Assembly (NCBI RefSeq): GCF_018873765.1
Contig: NC_057925.1
Coordinates: forward strand, 44,857,010 to 44,921,009
Source: Telopea speciosissima
Taxonomy: Eukaryota; Streptophyta; Magnoliopsida; Proteales; Proteaceae
Direction: 5' to 3'
Length of the DNA stretch: 64,000 nt
In this document: positions 36,601 through 46,900 of the stretch, one piece after another
Layout: the number at the start of each line of letters is the position of its first letter
Position numbering within the stretch: the stretch's first letter is position 1
The notes under the pieces: generated by a model
The model's input: only the letters and a program-made list of their open reading frames with translations
Database searches by the model: none
Told to the model about the DNA's origin: nothing
Translations under genes and position numbers: made by a program

Positions 36601-39600
36601 GTTTGAGGTATTGATTATGCTAGGCAAGGGTAGGGGAGTCCATAAGGTCCTGAGATGGTTTGATGAGCGAAAGTGTGTAAACTAGGTAGGCAACAGGTTA
36701 GGGTTTCGGGTTTTGGAAAAGAGGAAAAGAGGGGGATCTAGGGTTTAAGATGGGAATTTGAGGCTAGGGTTTGGATCGATTATTCCTAGTGTAGGGAATG
36801 AAATTTGATTCAGGTATGGTGTATTTCTGATGGTTGGATTGGTCTGTGAAGAATTTGGGTAATGGGATGATCTCCAGAAATAGGTGGGATGTTGTGGTTT
36901 GGATGGGGAATGGGAAAACAGCTTGGTTTGAGTATTCCAATTGGGCAAGAGATTACTTGATTCAATTATGTGACTTGTGTTGTTAGCTGAATGGTTTGTT
37001 AAGAAATTTGGGAGATGGGATGGTTTCAAAAGATGGGGGGTAAAATTAGGGTTTAGGGGTGGTTTGGAGGATTAGGAGAAGAATGGGCATCCTCAAGTTT
37101 CTCATCTTTGAAAAGAGCATTTCATTCTATATTTCTGCAGTTTCAATCCTTTCCACAATAGTCATGTCACTACGAGCTTTCCCTGGTTGATTAAGAAGGC
37201 CTTGGGTATGTAGAGAATTAGGAGAAGAAGATTGGGGATGGGGATGATTCCAACTTACTGTTGTTGCAAGGGTAGCTCAGTTGGTTAGAGGATCTTACAT
37301 AAATCTTGAATCTTGATCTTGAACTTGAAGAAGATCTTTAAAGAACCACCTGGGCTTCCCACCGCAAGGTGTCAATCAAATCAAACACAAATCCCACCAG
37401 CCATGATCAAACAAAAGGCAAAATCTTCAATGGAGAAGAAGAGCAGCAAAAAGCTTTTCATTAATATCAAAATTCGAGTTCAATGCTTTGCCCCCTTACA
37501 ACCTTATATAAAAGACTCAAAAATAGACACCTACACTAAAAAGGAAAAGCCTAACCCAATCCTCAACCTACTAGGTAACTTAAACTGACTAGGAAACTGA
37601 AATAGACTCAAAACAGAGTCCTAATCCAGCCCAACTAAACACTTAAAAGAAAACTATTAAAATCACTTTAAATTGAACCACTGGTTGAACCGGTTCAATT
37701 TATGAACAAAAACACCAAAATAAAATCAAGTATGGAATTAAAACAACTAATCCCATATGCAACCTAATTTCCCATATTTTAGGCCCATAAAAGTAGCCTA
37801 TTACACAAAAAAACCCATGGGATCAAAGGCCCAACATGTATATAACCAACTTATTCCCATCAAAATAAGCCTCTTTTGGTAATGTATCTGCATCAACTCA
37901 GCTCCCAAAACCCATCATGAAGGGTGGAAAGTGTCTATGGACACACAAATGGATGCCTTTTCATCTCGTTAACTTGGACTCTTGTGGATTTACCTCCTAG
38001 TAGGATCTTGTGCATTGTCGATGGGTGTACACTATTGAATATAATCCTGATGGTTCTGTTGTGTGCCTTAAGGCACGGTTGGCGGCCAAAGGATGATGCA
38101 GATTCATCACCCAAATGGGCTTATTTTATTAGGAATAAGTCTAGGGTTGGGTCATATACATGTTGGGCCTTTGATCCCATGGGTTTTCTAGTAATAGGCC
38201 ACTTTAATGAGCCTAAAATATGGGCACATAAGTTACATACGGAATTAGCCTTATACTTAGTTTTATTTTCATGTTTTTAATGTTTTAAGTTGAACTGGTC
38301 CAAAGCTGGTTTGAACCAATGGTTCAATTTAAGTGATTTTATTAGTTTTTTTTTTAATTGTTTAGTTGGGTTGGATTAGGACTCTATTTTGAGTCTATTT
38401 CAGTTTCCTAGTAAGTTTAAGTTAGCTAATAGGTTAAGGATTGGGTTAGTAGTTGAGTTGGATTAGGACTTTATTTTGAGTCTATTTCAGTTTCCTAGTA
38501 AGTTTAAGTTAGCTAATAAGTTAAGGATTGGGTTAGGCCTTTCCTTTTTAGTGTAGGAGTCTAATTTTCAGTCTTTTATATAAGGTTGTAAGGGGGCCAA
38601 GTATGGAATACGAATGTGATTAATGAAAAAGTTTTTGTTTGCTGTCATAGCTGCTGCTCTGCTTTGTTGAGTGAACCTTGTGAGTAATATCAAGGCTACC
38701 TTGTGAGTAATATCAAGGTGAAGGGCTGGTGGATTCCAGTGACTCCTTGCATCTGTTCATGATCGGGAGGTTCTTCTTCAAGCTTCTTCAAGTTGCTGCT
38801 ACTGCAGATCTTCAAGTCCAGTAAGTTTATTTACATTCCTGCAATTCCTTCCTTCCTCTAATCCTCCAACCTAGACCTAACCTATCCCATTGATTCCCCC
38901 TAACCCTAACTTCACTTAAACACTATTTAGCCTAATCCCTCCATCAATCATCATTAAACTTCATCCACAGCCTTCATACTTTACTGGACAACAACCCTAA
39001 TTTCAATTCTCCATTGCAGCCTTGTAATCCCTTAAACCCTAATTAAGCCCTACAGCCCTAACTTCAACCTAGACCTAACCACCCATCAAAATCTGATCTT
39101 TTTATTTTCATCTCCCCATACTGTCATTAACACTCAACCAGCTCACTTGCCCCAGATTCCATCTCTAAACCCTAGATTCTAAAAACACCAAATTTTTACA
39201 AGGCCTGTAATCCGAAACCCTAGATTTCCAACTTCATCCAAATCAAACCAAACTTACATTAATAGACTCCTAAAAACCTGCACATCATTACCAAATAAAA
39301 CCCTAGCTCAAAACCCTAACCCTAACCCTAATTCTGCCCTAGTTTATCTATTCTGTCCCATTCGGCCAACGTAGTTAAAAACTCTGATTTACCTAGCTCC
39401 TAGTAGGTCTCCTACCTATCTAGGACTACATTAAAGGATATACTCAGACTTATGGTGTGGACAACTTTGAAACCTTCTCTCCAGTGGCTTGGTTAAACTC
39501 TGTTCATGTTCTCATCTCCTTGGCTGCCAATTTTGATTGGCCTCTCAACCAAATGGATATCAAAAATGCTTTTTTGCATAGTGATCTTCAGGAGGAAGTG

Positions 39601-40916
39601 TATATGGAGCAACCTTCAGGGTATGTTGCTCAGGGGGGGAATTCAAATAGAGTTTGCAAACTTCACAAGGCCATCTATGGGTTGAAGCAGTCATCACAAG
39701 CGTGGTTTGACAAGTTTAGTTCTATTGTTATTCAGTATGGGTTTTTCACAATGCTACTCAGATCATTTTGTGTTTGTTTGGCACCAAACGTCCAAGATTG
39801 TTATTCTTGTTGGTTATGTGGATGATATCATTATCTTTGGCAATGATGCCTCTAGTATTACTGAGGTGAAATCTTACCTTCATCAGCATTTTCAAATGAA
39901 AGACTTGGGTTCGCTCTGGTATTTTCTTGGCATTGAAGTTCTTTAGAGAATAAAGGGTTTAGTTTGTCTTGAAGGAAGTATATTCTTGATCTTTTATCTG
40001 CGGCTAGTTTATTGGCTTCAAAACCTATTGTTACTCCTATGGATCCGCATCAGAAGTTTGGTTCCACTGATAGTGAAGACTTTGAAGAAAAGCACCGGTA
40101 TAAGAGACTAGTGAAAAAACTTATCTACCTTACTGTCACTAGACCGGATATATAATTTGTTGTTGGTGTTGTTGGTCAATTTATGCAATCTTTGAAGAAG
40201 GACCATGGGAGGCAGCCAATAGTATCTTTAAGTATTTGAAAGGGCCTCCAAGGAAGGGGCTCAGCTTTAGTAAACTTCGCTGATGCTGACAGGAGACCAG
40301 CCACCGGATATTACACATTTGTGAATGGTAATCTTGTCACTTGACAAAGCAAGAAACAAACTACAATTGCACGGTCCAGTGCGAAGGCTGAATATCGAGC
40401 TATGGCTCATACTGCAGTCGAGTTGATATGGTTAAAGCCATTACTTAATTAGTTGGGTTTTCCGATCACTCTGCCCATGAAGATGTTTTGTGATAATCAG
40501 GCAGCTATCCACATTGCAAGCAATCCCATGTTTCATGAGAGCACAAAGCACCTTAAAGTAGACTGTCACTTTGTGCGCGATGCTGTGATGAAGAAGTTAA
40601 TTGTCACTCCATTTGTTGCTTCCACTAATCAACTTGGAGATATGTTTACTAAGCCCTTGTTTGGTCCTTTGTTCAGAAAAGGATGTTTCAAGCTAGGCAT
40701 GGGTGATCCATATGCTCCAGCTTGAGGGGGAGTGTTAAGAAAGTGCATTGGACCCGTTGTACCGTGGGGGTACAAAGGGTTATGGATGCCACGATATTGA
40801 AACCTTTGTGCCAAGTTAATTTTGGTTATTATTGTTTCCTAATTAGTCTAGAATACTATTTCTTTGTTATAGCAGAACAAGTCAATTGGTTTCCTTTTCT
40901 ATTGTAAGTACTTGAG

Positions 40917-40956
<40 letters not shown>

Positions 40957-43900
40957 TGATTGATTGATTGATTGGAGAGGAACTGCTAGAGCATGATTCT
41001 GTGGACTCTAACAGTCTCGGGTCTTCTTCTTCTTCTTCCTTGTGATTGCTGGTTATTAGTGTTTGATATTGTTACATGGTGCAATCCCATGACATTATTC
41101 TAGATATTCTTTCATGTCAAAAGTACTGGGACAAGGTGTGATAACAAGCAACAGCAATCAACAGTAACGGGGGATATACCATGCAGTAAAGGTCAATAAG
41201 TAACAGAGCTTTTCTGAGAGGTATTCACAGGTCAAAGGTCCATAATACATTGAAGAAAAAAGAGTGGATGCATTCTTGCACAAAATAAGGCTGAAGTGAT
41301 ATTACAGGTTACTCCACCATTATGGTGCTATTAGATTATACGAGTTATGGAAGTACAAGAAAGAACAAATACATTTCCCAGTTTCGCAGATCCTTAAAAT
41401 GAAGGAGATGGTTTTATGTTCACAGCAACATATTGAATCCGTGGACCTATAAAAAAATACCTCCAGACCTAAATATTAGCAAGACCTTTAAGAAATGTGT
41501 CAAGAATGAATCGTCCCTCAGTGATTTCAAGGGCCAAACTGCAAAGAAAGGAGGCGAATAGGACTAAGGATCCTTGTGATGAGAGAGACAAGCCACTCAC
41601 GAAAACTGAAATGCTAAATCTGCCATAAACCTTCAAAATCTTCCAATTTTGAGAAGATCAGTGAAATTATTGATATCCATAAAACAAAAGGGTAGGTATC
41701 GAACTAATGTCAAAAGGCTCTGATGGAGGGTACGCTAAAGAAATAACTTATCTGGCCAAGGGAAGTACCAAGGAGGCAAGGACAAAGAAATCAATCCCCA
41801 TTTATTTTAAAGTTGTGTATCCACAAGTTCCAGAGATTGGGTTTGGTCTCTTCTCAGTTGAACTCATTCCATATGGAAGGTTGGACTGTTCAAAACAGAG
41901 GGTAAAAGGTAAATAACTAAATAAATAGATAAAGGACATCATGTACAGGGGTGGGAGAGAAAAGCACAAGAATATTCAACAAGGAAGTGGGGTGAACCAT
42001 GTAAAGCTCTTGCACCTCCAACTATGGCCCAACCAACAGAACAACTTAAAAGAAAACCACACAGAATAACACCACAAAAACTGCAATGCTACGAAATCCC
42101 CAGAACTTCAGACAGCACAGTAAATCACATTTCAAATGTTAATTTCAAAATGGAGGCAACCAAACTTAAACAGTAGTCCAAGTAAAAATAAATAGGATGA
42201 TAAATTTCCCGTCCCATGGTTGTCGAAGTAATAGATCACATGAATCAGCTCGCCACGCAGGAGAATCCAGATGAGCTCCATGCTTAGGACTTGAACCCTT
42301 TTTTTTCCCATAAGAAAGATTTGAACCTTTATCAGGCCTTTAAGCCTATCTAATCAAAAGTGCCAACTGGAATTCAAGCTCACAGACCTAGCAAAAAGGA
42401 TGCCCAGTGAGAGCTGCTTTTACTTTCCTACAAATGCCTATCGAAGCAAAAGCCTTAAACTTCTCAACTTGGAGATCTGGTGATTGAGAAACAAAGGGCA
42501 GAATCTCTGGAGATTGAGAAACAAAGGACAGAATCTTACAGAGGAAAGGTATACCAAGAGGAAAAATCACAGCTAAAAAGAGTGAATTACTAATCTTCCC
42601 ATCGAACATATTTCCAGTCGTAAGTAACAGCAAATGAATTTCAGAGAATAGAAAAAGTTCAGCTTGAGTTCTTAGGGAGGACGATAAAAGAATAAGAAAT
42701 TCCATCCAGTTTAATGGAAACCAAGAAGTTGGGTAGCGTTTGTGTAGAAGATAGTCCTAACCAACAAAGCACTACTCAGGAAAATGGTCACAGCATTCTT
42801 GGTTGGAGGATCCGGCATTGTGAAGGCATATTATTTGACAGAAATATGGAACTCATAAATACAAATAAAGCTCATATGAGGTACCCTCTATTCACAGGAC
42901 ACAGGTATAGCATATGCAAGGCCATAGTGTGGAATTTTGAGAATGTATTCAATATGCACCTCTATTAAGGTCAGAAGCAGTAAGCATATCAAATTCTGGA
43001 AAGATTAATGATTACGTGTTGGCAAACTTTGTTCGATTCCATAAGGCTCTTAAGACTGTCCCCATAAAAGTAATCCGTACAGAACAATATTTTTTAAAAC
43101 TCATCAAAGTGCCCAGACATGGTGTCCTTTGTTCTGAGTAGTTTTCATGATAGGAGTGTTAGTCTCAATTCAAATGTATAATAAAGCTTATAATCACATA
43201 GAGATTGTACATAGGAAACATTAGAAAACTGAGTTCAAAGGAATGTTCAACACAAAATATTCTACAAAACTTTCATCGAGAGAGTGGTCAACTTACCTCT
43301 CACGAGCTATTTAGATAAGACATGAATCACTTAAAGTTGAGGCACACTGGGTTTTTTTATATTGTCGACAAAGTTTGACCATCTAAAGGCTAAGGGGCTT
43401 TTACAAAGTACTTGGATATATTTTTTGGAAGATGATGAGTCTACATCCCATCTTCTCATTCAATGTGAGGAACCTCGGTGGGTTGGATTCATTATGCTTG
43501 CTTTCAGAGACTACACACGTTAAACCCATGATTAAATTTTGAGATTTTGGTCCGCTAGACAGCTTTAAGCTATGACACATAGGCAAAAACGTTATGGAGA
43601 TTTTTTTCTCCTCAATATGATGTTATGGAGAATCGTTCTTTTGGCAGTGTGCTAGGATTACACGAAGAACAGAAGAGAAACATTTTTAATGGAATGTTCA
43701 GCCTATCCCAAGGCATTGTGGAGGCATTATGATGCAGATTCATCACCAAATAGGGCTTGTTTCATTGGGAATAAATCTAGGGTTGAGTTACATACATGTT
43801 GGGCCTTTGATCCCATGGGTTTCTAATGTAATAGGCCACTTTTATGGGCCTAAAATATGGGCATATAGGTTGCATACGGGATTAGCCCAATACTTAGTTT

Positions 43901-46900
43901 ATTTTTATGTTTTTTAATTGAACCGATTCAAATTGGTTGCATCTAATTGGTTCAATTTAAGTGATCATGTGACTTAGTTAAGTGGTCATGTGACAACTTA
44001 AGTGGTCATGTGATGTAAGTTGGGCTGGATTAGGACTCTATAAGTCCAGCCATATTTTGAGTCTATTTCTTTTAGTATTTTAGTTTTCTAGTTGGTTTAA
44101 GTTACCTAATAGGTTAGGGATAAGGTTAGGCCATTCCTTTTTAGCGTCTAAGTCTATTTTTGAGTCTTCTATATAAGTTTGTAAGGGAGGCCAGCATTAC
44201 GTACGAATTTGATTAATAAAAATTAGCTTTATGCTTGCTGCCTTTGTTGCTGTCTTTTTGCTCCATCGTGAGTGTGCCTTGTGAGTAATATCAAGGTTGA
44301 AGGGATTGGTGGATCTCCAATCGACTCCTTGCATCGTGAAGATCGAGAGACCCCATTGTTCATCTTCAAAGCTGCTGCCATTGAAGACTTGCAACAAGTA
44401 AGAAATTCTGCAACTATTCTTCTTCCTTCTAGAAGGTCACATACAAGGTGATTTTCATGAGAATTCTGCCCAGCCAAATCTAATCATAAGAACCTGCTAA
44501 AAATTTGATCGAGTCTTCCTCAAACCCTAAGAGAGACTCGATTCAAATTTCAGCACCATCCACCCAGCCGATTGTCTGAAATTACAGTTTTACCCCTCTC
44601 TCCTACTTCTACTAGGAAACCTCCATAACTTCGAATCTGTCCATCAGTTTCAAACCAAACTTTCAGCATACATCCCTTACATCATTGTTGACACTCGATC
44701 CAAGTTTCAGCCCCAAACTCCCACTCTAACCCCTCCATTCCTCCACTCCATTAAACCCAAAACCTGCAACTCAATTCTGTCCAGAATTGCAGAATTTCAA
44801 AACTCACCCAACCCCTAACCTTTTAATACCATATTGACCCCCTAGACCTGCCCATTAATACCCTATAAACCCCTTTCCCAATATCCAACCCAAACCCTAG
44901 GAATTGACCTAAATCCTAGTGGTGTCCATTCGAACCAGCAGCCCCTTTTGTTGTTTGATCTTGTTGTTTGGCTCCTAGTAGGTCTCCTACCTATCTAGGA
45001 CTACATTAAGTAGTATCAGAGCCATGGCTGAGCATGGCACCCCTGTTGTGGACCCCACACAACCACCCCCATCCGATTCCCTTGCTGCAATTATGACTAT
45101 GCTGCAGAAGATTTCAACAGACCAGCAAGCCCTTGGTGATCGAATGACAGCAATGGAACAAAGGCCAATTGTGCCTCTTGTAAGCAACATTCCCCTAGAA
45201 AAGGACAGATATCAAGTCAATTCGGTAGTACAAAGAGCCCCAAGGAGAGATCAATACAGAGAAGACAGAGCAAGGTACAGAGATCATAGTGAAGATAGGA
45301 ACAGAGGATACAGAAACTACAGGAGACGCCATAGACCTCCAGAGGCGTATGAATTGAGAGACTTTGATGGCAGACCAGATCCACAGGTATGTTGTGATTG
45401 GTTAGCTGCTTTAGATGATTATTTTAATTGGTATAATTTGCCTGAGCATAGGAAAATGAGACTAGCACATACCAAGCTAGTGGGACCAGCACATAATTGG
45501 TGGAGAACCCAGATGGATTATCCTGACTACAGTGGTAGAGAACCTGTTACATGGGCAGAGATGAAAGAAGATCTGAGTAAGAAATATTTCCCACGAACGT
45601 TTAGAGCTCTACAACAAGGTAACTTAAATTCCCATCGACAACATCACCACCAAAAGGCATTCAAATCTGAAGACAACTTGTTCCATCAATGAGGTTTCGT
45701 TTGCAAGTTGAAGAGTGTGGGAAATCTAACTTCACTAGTATTAAAACAGCGGCTGAATACAAATTTCCATTACCAAAGGAAGTTGAGAGAGCACAAGTTA
45801 AAGATAAAGCTGAAGTGCCAGTGAATTGTGATGAAAAGAAAGAGACAGCCCCTATAGCTTCAAAGATGGAAAGTCGACATGTAGAAGACCCTACTGAAGT
45901 GGTCAATGTCGAAGAAACCAAAGTAGAAAAAGATGAAATAGCAGAAAATGAAGAGGTGGTTGAGAGCACTCCACAAGAAATTATTGGCATTCAAGATGTT
46001 ATTTTTGAAGAGGTGGAGCTTGTGGCTCAAGTATTAGATGAGAAGGTTGCTAACACTAAAGACTCTATGGACAGGACATTCACAGTTGCTGCTGATTCAG
46101 AAAATGAACACATAGAGTTTGTTATGCCACCATGGTTCTTCGAAGAGAAAGCTCCACGCCTTGGAGATTTTATCCCCAATGTTACTGCTTCACCGGAATT
46201 CTGTTTGGGGATGGTCAAAGCTGCTGATCACATGTTGATTCCCCCTCATCACTACAAAATTCGAGGACGAATTTTTTCAAGTTGGGGAGAGTTAATGCAG
46301 ATTCATCACCAAATAGGGCTTGTTTCATTGGGAATAAGTCTAGGGTTGAGTTACATACATGTTGGGCCTTTGATCCCATGGGTTTCTAATGTAATAGGCC
46401 ACTTTTATGGGCCTAAAATATGGGTATATAAGTTATAGACGGGATTAGCCCAATACTTAGTTTATTTTTATGTTTTTTAATTGAACCGGTTCAAATTGGT
46501 TGCATCCAATTGGTTCAATTTAAGTGATCATGTGACTTAGTTAAGTGGTCATGTGATTCATCACATTAATTGCTTGTTGATAGAATGGACAGGTGCATCC
46601 TCAGAATTCAAGGACACCAACCAGTAGAGCTTCATAGATGATAGGTTATGGATCACCGAAAGGAAGAAAAATATCAATAGACATGAAGAAACACCTGAAT
46701 ATTACATAGAGGATGATCAACAAATAAAGTTGATAAAATGCATATGTCACTATAGACTGCACAATGTCTATTACTCACGTACCAGGGTAGAATTAATCCA
46801 GTATTGTGAGGTTTAGAGGCAAATTTGCACTTACAATAATTGCATACAACCATGGTTTTATAGTTTCGAGCGAGAAACTCAGTTTCAAGCTTGTCCGAGA

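Larger units (their letters stand above)
31096..41076 (+). mobile_element. Degenerate Ty1/Copia LTR retrotransposon with nested insertions
   Basis: Two similar LTRs (31096-31428 and 40733-41076) bracket the element. The flanking 5-mers AGGTG and TGGTG match at 4 of 5. A primer-binding site TGGTATCAGAGC follows the 5' LTR and a polypurine tract (GAGGGGGAG) precedes the 3' LTR. The domain order gag, protease, integrase, reverse transcriptase, RNase H is that of Copia. Stops and frameshifts disable all parts. Inserted later are a hAT element (with another inside it) and three LTRs of a second family. The parts of pol between integrase and RT are largely deleted. Confidence 0.93.
43730..46557 (+). 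mobile_element. Gag-only (non-autonomous) LTR retrotransposon of the TGATG...CATTA family
   Basis: The 5' LTR (43730-45008) ends CTACATTA and is followed by a PBS-like TAGTATCAGAGCC. The internal region is only 1.28 kb and encodes a Gag-type protein but no protease, RT or integrase. A polypurine tract (TTGGGGAGAG) precedes the 3' LTR, which begins TAATGCAGATTCATCACC and is cut off after about 265 bp. Its movement would depend on enzymes from a related full element, none of which is in the window. Confidence 0.85.

Noticed and set aside
36575..36610. GGGTTA repeats resembling interstitial telomere
   Set aside because: Only a few irregular units, and the same CCCTAA run occurs at the equivalent place of solo LTR copy C, so it is part of the LTR.
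37266..37295. tRNA-like 5' half (A-box-like GGTAGCTCAGTTGGTTAGAG)
   Set aside because: No anticodon arm, B box or matching acceptor follows; it lies within LTR copy B and cannot fold as a tRNA.
40922..40975. (AT)n and (TTGA)n run
   Set aside because: A simple microsatellite expansion within the 3' LTR, shorter in the 5' LTR; no further meaning.
42220..42360. Possible tRNA/SINE-like segments with GGTTCAA motifs on the minus strand
   Set aside because: Only isolated B-box-like words, with no A box, tail or target duplication.
45661..45990. Minus-strand open frame of 109 codons over the gag-only element
   Set aside because: Shadow of the plus-strand acidic ORF; Ser/Thr-rich antisense translation.
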